Below, piece by piece: positions 17,801 to 24,233 of a stretch of DNA of 64,000 nucleotides. The number at the start of each line of letters is the position of its first letter. Positions within the stretch are counted from its first letter, which is position 1. The stretch spans positions 1 to 64,000 of the forward strand of contig JADKCV010000020.1 in assembly GCA_016718655.1 (NCBI GenBank), read 5' to 3'. A model generated the notes under the pieces. That model saw only the letters and a program-made list of their open reading frames with translations. It did not search any database and had not been told where the DNA came from. The position numbers and the translations under genes are program-made. This DNA is from Flavobacteriales bacterium. Lineage in GTDB: Bacteria; Bacteroidota; Bacteroidia; Flavobacteriales_F; PHOS-HE28.

Positions 17801-18524
17801 TGGAGTTCACACAATCATTGTCGTCGATCAGGTTCAACTGCACGATATACTCACCTGGTACGGCGAAGGAATGCGTTGCAGTAGGAGAGGTTTGGGTGCT
17901 ACCATCGTCAAAATCCCACTCGTAATTCACGATGTTGAAGCCAGGGGCGGCGAACGAACCGGTTCCATCGAACGTCAATTCCTCTCCGACACAAACCAAA
18001 GCGGGCGTCGGTTCGTTCATGACCGCCACTGCCGTAGGACGCTCACAAGGAGTGAAACAGGTGATACCAGCGGCGAAGTTGCCCACGCCATTGGCATTCG
18101 AGATGAACTGGACCGTAAGACAACCGGTGGTGTTGAAGGTGGTCGCGGAAGCCACAAGCCCTTGAAGCGAGCTGCCCGTATATTCTCCAAGGAACGTCTC
18201 ACCTGTGTTATCACCATCCCAGATACGGATCCGGTCGGGGGGATTTGGCCCAGCATTGCTAAGGTCAGCGACCAACCAGTTCAACGAGATACCATCGCCG
18301 GGAACATCGGCACAGATGACGGTCGTGAAGTTCTCCCCGTTGCCATACTGGCCGGCAGGGCCTCCGGTATCCTCCAATACACCTGCACAGGTGGTGATCG
18401 TGGGTGTGGCAATGCTGAACTGCTGTGCCTTCAAGGTGGCCAACGAGGCGGACCACAGACCCATTAGAATGAAAGCACCCTTGAAGGGTCGGGAGATGTT
18501 CGTTATCCTCATGTCTTGGCTCAT
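14838..18524 (-). CDS. Large secreted CUB/PKD/P-domain protein with SprB-like repeats and gliding-type sorting domain
   Basis: An intact gene of about 1228 residues and the best reference for its two damaged paralogues. The upstream codons to 18686 would overlap the preceding gene and its terminator, so I place the start at 18524 (MSQDMRITN); 18512 (MRITN) is equally possible and gives a clean signal peptide ending near LKAQQF. Domains in order: CUB-like (CAGVLEDTGG), PKD (EWDFDDGST), P-domain-like (CVEMEHTFMGDLVLQV), YESFGDSWNGG module, a 79-residue-type unit (LEFCAGTPDFLMTDSLLG ... GVYTYTVTS), two SprB-like segments (CDGMARAVVAGG, NGCLASDSILISEP), and a CHU_C sorting domain (PNSFTPDGDLLNDTWG, VYDRWGQVVF). 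SprB-type repeats are known from the Flavobacterium gliding adhesin. T9SS export is expected; an adhesive role is inferred. Confidence 0.85.
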   Translation of the reverse strand: MSQDMRITNISRPFKGAFILMGLWSASLATLKAQQFSIATPTITTCAGVLEDTGGPAGQYGNGENFTTVICADVPGDGISLNWLVADLSNAGPNPPDRIRIWDGDNTGETFLGEYTGSSLQGLVASATTFNTTGCLTVQFISNANGVGNFAAGITCFTPCERPTAVAVMNEPTPALVCVGEELTFDGTGSFAAPGFNIVNYEWDFDDGSTQTSPTATHSFAVPGEYIVQLNLIDDNDCVNSNVVDLQILVSTTPLFLGTAESVETCLGATVDLLGVVTPVTWIGLPDANFGGPVFLPDEFGSPFTSELLYTQFEPGQTLTDCADILSVCVEMEHTFMGDLVLQVICPNGQTTILHQQGGGGTYIGSPNDTDSNENPIPGECWNYCWSETATNGTWVDNATFGAGNTTPAGIPENESLNPGTYEPIQSMCNLVGCPLNGTWTYQSTDLWGADNGFICSWSLNFDPSIIPEVTQFTPTIDTTDIDSVGWSGPFLTLDANTPTVASADPTGPGSYDYTFSVTDNFGCTYDTTITVTIAPQLEIDAGPDVTLCSDPEPMAGTIVANGPPTTCIWVLELYESFGDSWNGGASLTVTINGVSTPYTIAGSGIDELTFNLNVSTGDVISLNYTAGTIFNGENSFSLFDDAGGTVYASPNGPNTGVAYQGVVACGGGAPVTVWEWTPTDGLDDPSDPETDVYVTAPTWYYLSAYPIGNPECAVMDSVQVIPDPSIDAGLSAVLEFCAGTPDFLMTDSLLGTPDTDGVWTDATGNVFANTFQTLIDSGGVYTYTVTSQNGCVATSTLDITVIPADDPTCCGIPDAGEPLISCDLTNPLTATPGNTGVGEWSGPAGAVFEDRFAPLTVVTVEPGMGGTHWFFWRENDGAFCNTVDSVQMTFTDPITIDFIWTDAICYNYCDGMARAVVAGGNVVGEFDYDWSNGVSGAGEDRIEDLCDGLYLLTVADDNGCLASDSILISEPVQLEIDNLTYEPVICSGDCNGKVIVQDARAVEYSFDNANTWSTSSVLDGACEVLYQVWIKDQAGCFGSNIITVTGPAPVVSDFMWGPQPSDVNNPSIRFINTSTGATRYEWDIAGLLQTTEPDVAYVFSNKEPGNYEVCLTSYNENECVDTLCRTVIIDDILLPYIPNSFTPDGDLLNDTWGMSVNIGSITDFEMLVYDRWGQVVFTSVDPMLHWLGSAQNSGEVLPQGVYTYRVTFEIIETQTRKELMGHVTLIK

Positions 18525-18626
18525 CCTGGAAGGTGAACAATGGACGACTAGCGATCGGACAGTTGCGACCATCCGTATGTTCTCTTGATGGACCTGCCCG
18601 TCAAAAGGTTGCCTGTGTACAAAAAT

Positions 18627-18654
18627 ACCAAGCCCGGGCATGCCCGGGCTTGGT
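18627..18654 (-). terminator. Perfect 28 bp palindromic terminator
   Basis: The 28 bases form a perfect palindrome (stem ACCAAGCCCGGGCA). On the minus strand it is followed by ATTTTTG, so it reads as a classical intrinsic terminator for the gene ending at 18683. It separates the sigma/PKD pair from the adhesin genes, which therefore probably need their own promoter. Confidence 0.75.
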
Positions 18655-18682
18655 GGTAGGACGATTTGATGACCAGTGTGGA

Positions 18683-19921
18683 TCAACGCAGCAATCCAAG
18701 CGTGCCGTTGTAGGTGCCACCCAACTTCTCACCATCCTTCATTTCCACCATCCACACGTATTCACCTGCGGAACAGAGCTCGCCCTTATTCCCGATGCGA
18801 CCGTTCCAAGGACGTTGTGGATCGCTCGTCTCGTAGACCAACAGGCCCGTGCGGGGATCATGGATGGAGAGTTTGAATCGTACTCCTAGACTTTTCAGGG
18901 CATCTGGGATGAACAGGTCGTCCACACCATCGCCATTGGGAGAAAAGGTCTTGATCGCCAGTAGATTATAACCATCTTCGATGTGGATGGTGCGCTCTGA
19001 CCGGTCCGTACAGCCTTTGGTATTCGTAACGGTAAGTACCACGGTATGATCGCCTGCCGCCTTGAAGATGTGGTCCGGATGAGCGATCGTCGAGGTATGC
19101 CCATCACCGAAATCCCAATGATAACTCACTGCACCATGGCTCCGATTCTCGAAATGCACGGAAGGCACAGTATTGTCATATTCCTGCTTCAGGAACTTGA
19201 AGGAAGCTTCCGGGATCTCATGGATAACGATACGGTCGGCGGCAGGTTTGTTCTGCACCGTGCTGCCTCCGATGGAGGAATGTGACAACATCACCTCGAA
19301 TGTGCCAGCTTTGGAGAACACGTGGCTCGGACGCGATTGATTGGAGAAACTGCCATCGCCGAAGTTCCATAGATAGATCCCTTCTTCCGGCATGTTCTCC
19401 ACGGCGAAGGTCACTGCCGTGCCCGGGCAACCTTCAGAAATGCTGGCACGAATGCTGGCCGCACTACTCCGGTCCTCATTCAGCGTAGGACTGGTCACCG
19501 GGGGTGTTTCAGGGTTCGGGGTCCCTTGCTCTCCGGAACGGGCACGTGCCATGCTCGCGTCGATCATCGTTTCGGATCCCACAACAACGGTCAGGTCCTT
19601 TACTTGATCGACCTGCTGGTCCAGTGCAGTCTTGTCATCCTCGACGATGACCTGATCCAACTGTTCGGGGACCGTGATCTCGTTGCTGGAACTGCGCGGA
19701 TCACGCTCCAACGGATCCGAAGCGAGTAGGTAAGCCGTGGTGCCCACAGCTACCGCTCCTGCGAACAGGAGCGCATAAAGTCCCAAGGAACCGCGCTGTG
19801 CCACCTTGTTCGGGAGGTCCATGCGGGCCTCCAACTGGGCCCAATCGGCCGAGTTGTAAGGGACCTCATAGGGTTCCAAGGTCTTTTTCAGCGATCGCTC
19901 GAACGCATCCTGAGCATTCAT
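18683..19921 (-). CDS. Single-pass membrane PKD protein with gliding-type C-terminus, possible anti-sigma factor
   Basis: A 412-residue protein directly downstream of the ECF sigma gene (19 nt gap). The N-terminal ~45 residues are predicted cytoplasmic (YEVPYNSADWAQLEARMD), followed by one transmembrane helix (46-67), a low-complexity linker, two PKD domains (about 155-235, YLWNFGDGSF; 240-320, YHWDFGDGHT) and a CHU_C-like domain (325-412, FSPNGDGVDDLF). It has no cleavable signal peptide. From its position after the sigma factor and the inside-out topology I infer that it may bind the sigma factor on the inner face and sense an envelope or surface state outside; the PYNxADWxxLE stretch is the obvious candidate contact. 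This is inference, not shown by any known catalytic motif. It could instead be a structural envelope protein. Confidence 0.75.
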   Translation of the reverse strand: MNAQDAFERSLKKTLEPYEVPYNSADWAQLEARMDLPNKVAQRGSLGLYALLFAGAVAVGTTAYLLASDPLERDPRSSSNEITVPEQLDQVIVEDDKTALDQQVDQVKDLTVVVGSETMIDASMARARSGEQGTPNPETPPVTSPTLNEDRSSAASIRASISEGCPGTAVTFAVENMPEEGIYLWNFGDGSFSNQSRPSHVFSKAGTFEVMLSHSSIGGSTVQNKPAADRIVIHEIPEASFKFLKQEYDNTVPSVHFENRSHGAVSYHWDFGDGHTSTIAHPDHIFKAAGDHTVVLTVTNTKGCTDRSERTIHIEDGYNLLAIKTFSPNGDGVDDLFIPDALKSLGVRFKLSIHDPRTGLLVYETSDPQRPWNGRIGNKGELCSAGEYVWMVEMKDGEKLGGTYNGTLGLLR

Positions 19922-19940
19922 CGTCGTGGTCGTTAGCGGG

Positions 19941-20606
19941 TCAATGCCCCTTTGTAAGTAACTTCTTCAAATTATGTTTCGCCTTGGCGAGATTGCTCTT
20001 GGAGGTGCCCACGTTGATCCCGAGCATTTCAGCGATCTCCTTATGGGTGAGTTCCTCGAACACGTACAGGTTGAACACCGTCCGGTAGGCGGGTGTCAGC
20101 TTTTGCATGGCATTGATGATGTCCGCAGGCCGGTATTCCATCACATCATCTTCGGTGATGTCTGCTAGCGTATCCTCTGCGTCCTGATCACCGAAATCCT
20201 CCACGCTGCGATCCTCTCCAAGAAGCAGGAAGGAATGTTTCATCCGCCGGAAATGGTCGATGGCGGTGTTGACCACGATGCGTCGGATCCAGCCTTCAAA
20301 ACTGCCGGCCCGATTGAACTGGTCCATGCTGCCGAACACCTTGATGAACCCGTCCTGAAGGATATCCTTGGCTTGGTCGGCGTTCTTGGTGTACCGCAGA
20401 CAGACCGCCATCATCTTTCCATAGAACAGCTCATATACACGCTGCTGAGAGCGGCGTTCGCCATTCAAGCATCCATCGATGAGGGGGCCATAGGGGTCCA
20501 CGGGTTGCTCTCCTTTGATCCATGCAGGTGTCAGGCGAAAACCTCTGCGGTCATCGGCGAGGGGTGGGGGCAAGGCCTCGGTCATGGGAGCCGACAAGGT
20601 AGCCAT
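19941..20606 (-). CDS. ECF (extracytoplasmic function) RNA polymerase sigma-70 factor
   Basis: A sigma factor with only regions 2 and 4. Region 2 includes CLRYTKNADQAKDILQDGF and the -10 recognition helix FEGWIRRIVVNTAID; region 4 includes LTPAYRTVFNLYVFEELT and the helix-turn-helix HKEIAEMLGINVGTSKSNL. The open frame reaches 20735, but that would leave only 33 nt to the divergent mdh start, and the first 43 codons look unlike a sigma factor; I therefore prefer the ATG at 20606 (or 20585). The gene is immediately followed by the membrane PKD protein, an arrangement typical of sigma/anti-sigma pairs. Its targets cannot be read from the sequence; the adhesin genes just downstream are natural candidates. 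Confidence 0.85.
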   Translation of the reverse strand: MATLSAPMTEALPPPLADDRRGFRLTPAWIKGEQPVDPYGPLIDGCLNGERRSQQRVYELFYGKMMAVCLRYTKNADQAKDILQDGFIKVFGSMDQFNRAGSFEGWIRRIVVNTAIDHFRRMKHSFLLLGEDRSVEDFGDQDAEDTLADITEDDVMEYRPADIINAMQKLTPAYRTVFNLYVFEELTHKEIAEMLGINVGTSKSNLAKAKHNLKKLLTKGH

Positions 20607-20768
20607 TCTGGAGGGTAGACGTTGGAGCCGGGAAAAGGATGCCTCGGGCACTGAAAGTTCTCCCGCCGAAGTAGCCTGATGGCCATCAACCACCTTGGGT
20701 GGGCCGTTGTCATACCTTCGCGCCTTCTCGTTCATCCTGTCATTAACCCCTCAATTCGCATCGAACGC

Positions 20769-21713
20769 ATGAAAGTCACTGTGGTAGGGGCCGGAAATGT
20801 TGGCGCAACTTGCGCTGACGCCGTAGCCCGTTGGGAACTCGCCAACGAAGTGGTGTTGCTCGACATCAAGGAAGGTTTCGCCGAAGGGAAGGCCTTGGAC
20901 ATCTGGCAGACAGCCCCGATCAACCTGTTCGATTCACGGGTAGTGGGCTCCACCAACGATTACAGCAAGACCGCTGGCAGCGATGTGGTGGTCATCACCA
21001 GTGGCCTACCGCGCAAGCCGGGCATGAGCCGCGATGATCTCATCGCTACGAATGCGGCCATTGTGAAGAGTGTGACCGAGAATGTCGTGAAACACTCTCC
21101 GGAGGCCATCATCATCGTCGTGAGCAATCCACTCGACGTGATGACGTACTGCTCCTACATCAACAGCAAGCTTCCCAGCCAACGCGTCTTCGGTATGGCC
21201 GGTATCCTGGACACCGCGCGCTACCGCGCATTCCTCGCCACCGAACTGAACGTCAGCCCCAAGGATATCCAGGCTGTACTGATGGGTGGTCACGGCGATA
21301 CCATGGTCCCACTTCCTCGTTATACGACGGTCGGGGGTATACCGGTCACTGAACTGATCGCCAAGGAGAAGTTGGATGCCATCGTGGATCGCACGAAGAA
21401 AGGTGGAGGAGAGATCGTTAACTTGTTGGGGACCAGCGCTTGGTATGCCCCAGGAACCGCAGCTGCACAGATGGTGGAAGCCATCGTTCGTGATCAGAAG
21501 CGGGTGTTCCCATGCTGCGTGTTGCTTCAGGGTGAATATGGTCTGAAGGACATCTACATGGGTGCCCCCGTCATCTTGGGGCGCAAAGGAGTGGAGCGGA
21601 TCATCGAATTGAAGCTCAACGCTGAGGAAATGGAATTGGTGAAGTCCAGTGCCAAAGCAGTGAAGGAGGTGATGGATGTGCTGGATAACATGGGCTCGGG
21701 TGTGACCGCATAG
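20769..21713 (+). CDS. mdh: Malate dehydrogenase
   Basis: Catalyses NAD-dependent interconversion of malate and oxaloacetate in the citric acid cycle. The 314-residue product has the Rossmann motif VVGAGNVGATCA at its N-terminus, the malate-type substrate loop LPRKPGMSRDD (the Arg residues bind the dicarboxylate) and the catalytic His in MGGHGDTMVPL. The length and LDH-like form fit the MDH type 3 family. The ATG at 20769 begins exactly at MKVTVVGAG; the longer frame upstream is not conserved-looking. A possible promoter is TTG at 20695 and TACCTTCG at 20713-20720, with a shorter spacer than usual. Confidence 0.95.
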   Translation: MKVTVVGAGNVGATCADAVARWELANEVVLLDIKEGFAEGKALDIWQTAPINLFDSRVVGSTNDYSKTAGSDVVVITSGLPRKPGMSRDDLIATNAAIVKSVTENVVKHSPEAIIIVVSNPLDVMTYCSYINSKLPSQRVFGMAGILDTARYRAFLATELNVSPKDIQAVLMGGHGDTMVPLPRYTTVGGIPVTELIAKEKLDAIVDRTKKGGGEIVNLLGTSAWYAPGTAAAQMVEAIVRDQKRVFPCCVLLQGEYGLKDIYMGAPVILGRKGVERIIELKLNAEEMELVKSSAKAVKEVMDVLDNMGSGVTA

Positions 21714-21740
21714 ACCTGAGCTCGCGCTACGATGAATGGA

Positions 21741-21764
21741 AAAGGGCGCCGAAAGGCGCCCTTT
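21741..21764. terminator. Bidirectional terminator between mdh and the FG-GAP gene
   Basis: A 10 bp stem (AAAGGGCGCC / GGCGCCCTTT) with a GAAA tetraloop, A-rich on the left and followed by CTTGTT on the right. It lies between two convergent genes and can serve both. Confidence 0.75.
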
Positions 21765-21783
21765 CTTGTTCAGCTTGAAGGTA

Positions 21784-24054
21784 TCAGCGCTGTCCCATGA
21801 CCATGAGGCGGGCCTTCCGCTCACCCTCTACGCTCGATACCCGGAGCGTATACACGCCATTGGCCAAGCCTTCCACATCCACCACCAAGCGTTGACCCGA
21901 TCCCGAGCGGGACATGACCACTTGCCCTTGACCGTTCACTATATCCAGTTGCCAGTTGCCGGTCATCTCTTGTACGAGCGTCACCTCTACCGTTCCAGCA
22001 GCGGGATTCGGCGCAAGCCGCAACCCGCTCGCAGTGTTCATTTCGCCAATACCTGCCAAGATCGGCTCACTTCCCCAGAAGCTCAGCCCACCGCGGTAGT
22101 TCCCGATGATCAGTTCGAGTTCCCCGTCCCCCGTGAGGTCATGCATCGCCACCCCGGTCCGAATGCCGTCGCGCACGTTCAGGAAGGTGCTGTCCAACAA
22201 CGTCCACGTACCGTTCAGGTTATTGTCGATAGCGCCATAGTGGTAGAGCCAACCGGATTCGGAACCCAACAGCAATTCCCGCTCACCACTGGCATTGCGG
22301 AAAACACTGGGGACACTGTAACCCGTGACATTCCACCATTCCACGGTGCTCACCCCGCCCACGTTCTCGTTCACCAAGCTCCAAACCGGGAGTGATGCGG
22401 AACCGGTATTCCGGTAATGGTTCAAGTTGCCGTTGCGCTCACCGATCAACAGGTCCAACAGCCCATCCCCATCCAGGTCCTCGAACACCGGCGTGGCGAA
22501 CTGACCTACGTCCAGCGGTTCTCCGCTGGAGTTCGTGACGTTGGGCTGCAACAACTCGAACTGTGCGGTACCGGATCCGCCGGTATTCCGGTAAGCATGG
22601 ATGCGGCCTTGCAGATCACCGATATACATGTCCAAGTCCCCATCGCCATCCACATCCCCGAAGGCCGGGTACATGCTGATGCCGATCCCGCTGGTGGATA
22701 GACCCATGTAATCATCCGTGATCAATTCGAAGGAGGGCTCGTCCGTTGTACCCGTGTTCCGGAACAGTGCCAGCTTGCCTGTGTACACGCCACCAGCAGC
22801 GAAGTAACCATGATTGGCTACGATCAGGTCCATCAGGCCATCACGGTCGTGGTCGAAGAAAACGGGAAAGGCGCCCTCTCCCACGTCGATCATCCGCTCT
22901 TGGAACAGGTCTTCTTGTTGATGCTCGAATACCGGACTGGCATCGGTCCCGGTGTTGGTGTAATACCAAAGACTACGCTTGTTCTCCGACAGTGAAGTGG
23001 CGTTACCGCCCACCAATAGGTCACGCTTGCCGTCCTGGTCCACATCGACGTAATACCCCGCAGGGAACAGCGCAAGGTCCACGGAGTTGTCGTAACTCGG
23101 GAAGAGCGTATCCTCTTGGGTCATGTAAGCATCTTCGATGGAGCCTCCATTATAGAGTCCGACTAGGTTGTTGTAGGAGATGTCGCCGATCAACACCTCC
23201 TTCACCCCATCACCGTTCAGGTCCAAGGAAAGGATGGTACTGCCCGCATGGGCTCGTTCGGTATCCTCGGTCGCTTCCGGGCGGTCGCCTTGTTCGCCCA
23301 GTTCCGGGTTCGGGACGTTGAAATCACATGGGGTATCCAGGGTCACCGAGTTGTTGTTGAAGTTCTCCGCGAAATAACCCCAGCACTTGTTGCGCAGTTC
23401 GAAGACCAAGCTGTCGCATGTTCCGTAAAGTTCCATGCTCAAGTTCTTGTGGTACTCCATGTATGAGCCCAACAGACTGAAGGTCAGTACATCAAGGTCG
23501 CCATCACCGTCAATATCATCGATCGCAGGAAGGTCCACTTGGGACACGTACAAATTGGCCAAAGTGCCCGTACCCGAGGGTGAAACGTACCGGGAATTGA
23601 CGCGGCTCGTGATGAGCTCGAACGATGGCGTATCGCCGACGCTGGTGTTACGGTAGACACCGAACCCGGCTTGGCCTTGTGTGAACAGGTCGGCCTTCCC
23701 GTCGCAGTCATAGTCACGGAACAAGGCCCAGTCATGCAGCCCACTGTACGTTGCACTGGCGTTGTCCGGCCGCTCCAAGCGATAGGCATTGGTCCCCTGG
23801 CCTCCCGTATTCATCAAGGTGGTCACCGTATTGCCTGACCGGTCGAAGAGGAACAGGTCCTTCAAGCCATCGCCGTTCAGGTCCACATCACTGACCTGGA
23901 CGAAGTTCAAGCCTCCGGCCCACGCGAGGTCCAAATTGGCACCGTTGGCGGTCACCGGAACCTGACCTTGGAACGTAAGATCCCACTGCGCCATACACGG
24001 GGCCAAGGTGGGCATGAGTGCCAGTAACAAAGCAGGACGAATAAGGTGCAACAT
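21784..24054 (-). CDS. FG-GAP/VCBS-repeat secreted protein with type A T9SS sorting domain
   Basis: A 756-residue secreted protein. The signal peptide is residues 1-22 (ending PCMAQ). Calcium-binding-like FG-GAP motifs recur along the chain (DVDLNGDGLKDL, DIDGDGDLDVL, DVDQDGKRDLL, DHDRDGLMDLI, DVDGDGDLDMY, DLDGDGLLDLL), predicting a seven-bladed beta-propeller. The final ~80 residues form a Por_Secre_tail-type sorting domain (LRLAPNPAAGTVEVTL ... GVYTLRVSS), so export by T9SS and attachment to the cell surface is expected. No enzymatic domain is seen. A TATATTTG box at 24104-24111 on this strand lies 50 nt upstream of the start. Confidence 0.85.
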   Translation of the reverse strand: MLHLIRPALLLALMPTLAPCMAQWDLTFQGQVPVTANGANLDLAWAGGLNFVQVSDVDLNGDGLKDLFLFDRSGNTVTTLMNTGGQGTNAYRLERPDNASATYSGLHDWALFRDYDCDGKADLFTQGQAGFGVYRNTSVGDTPSFELITSRVNSRYVSPSGTGTLANLYVSQVDLPAIDDIDGDGDLDVLTFSLLGSYMEYHKNLSMELYGTCDSLVFELRNKCWGYFAENFNNNSVTLDTPCDFNVPNPELGEQGDRPEATEDTERAHAGSTILSLDLNGDGVKEVLIGDISYNNLVGLYNGGSIEDAYMTQEDTLFPSYDNSVDLALFPAGYYVDVDQDGKRDLLVGGNATSLSENKRSLWYYTNTGTDASPVFEHQQEDLFQERMIDVGEGAFPVFFDHDRDGLMDLIVANHGYFAAGGVYTGKLALFRNTGTTDEPSFELITDDYMGLSTSGIGISMYPAFGDVDGDGDLDMYIGDLQGRIHAYRNTGGSGTAQFELLQPNVTNSSGEPLDVGQFATPVFEDLDGDGLLDLLIGERNGNLNHYRNTGSASLPVWSLVNENVGGVSTVEWWNVTGYSVPSVFRNASGERELLLGSESGWLYHYGAIDNNLNGTWTLLDSTFLNVRDGIRTGVAMHDLTGDGELELIIGNYRGGLSFWGSEPILAGIGEMNTASGLRLAPNPAAGTVEVTLVQEMTGNWQLDIVNGQGQVVMSRSGSGQRLVVDVEGLANGVYTLRVSSVEGERKARLMVMGQR

Positions 24055-24103
24055 GGGCGTGTGGTGTGAATGGTCACATCCGTATCGAACGGACAGGAAC
24101 GTA

Positions 24104-24111
24104 CAAATATA
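24104..24111 (-). promoter_or_regulatory. TATATTTG -7 box for the FG-GAP gene
   Basis: A perfect Bacteroidetes TAnnTTTG element on the minus strand, 49 nt upstream of the ATG at 24054. No TTG at the usual spacing is visible upstream. Confidence 0.5.
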
Positions 24112-24196
24112 GCTGCCGATGGATGCCTTAGGCCCTACAACAGGCGGACCTTCAGGGCTTTCTTGTCCTCCCCCTTCCGTGCAAGGCCAACAACGC

Positions 24197-24204
24197 TATA
24201 TTTG
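24197..24204 (+). promoter_or_regulatory. TATATTTG -7 box for secDF
   Basis: A perfect Bacteroidetes -7 element 30 nt before the secDF ATG at 24234. A TTG at 24163-24165 is further away than usual, so the -33 element is uncertain. Confidence 0.5.
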
Positions 24205-24233
24205 CCGCCTCTTTTACGGAAAACCCATCGGTC

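Noticed and set aside
18525..18686. An N-terminal extension of the 14838-18524 protein up to 18686.
   Set aside because: It would overlap the stop of the previous gene and translate its terminator palindrome; a proper signal peptide starts at the later methionines.
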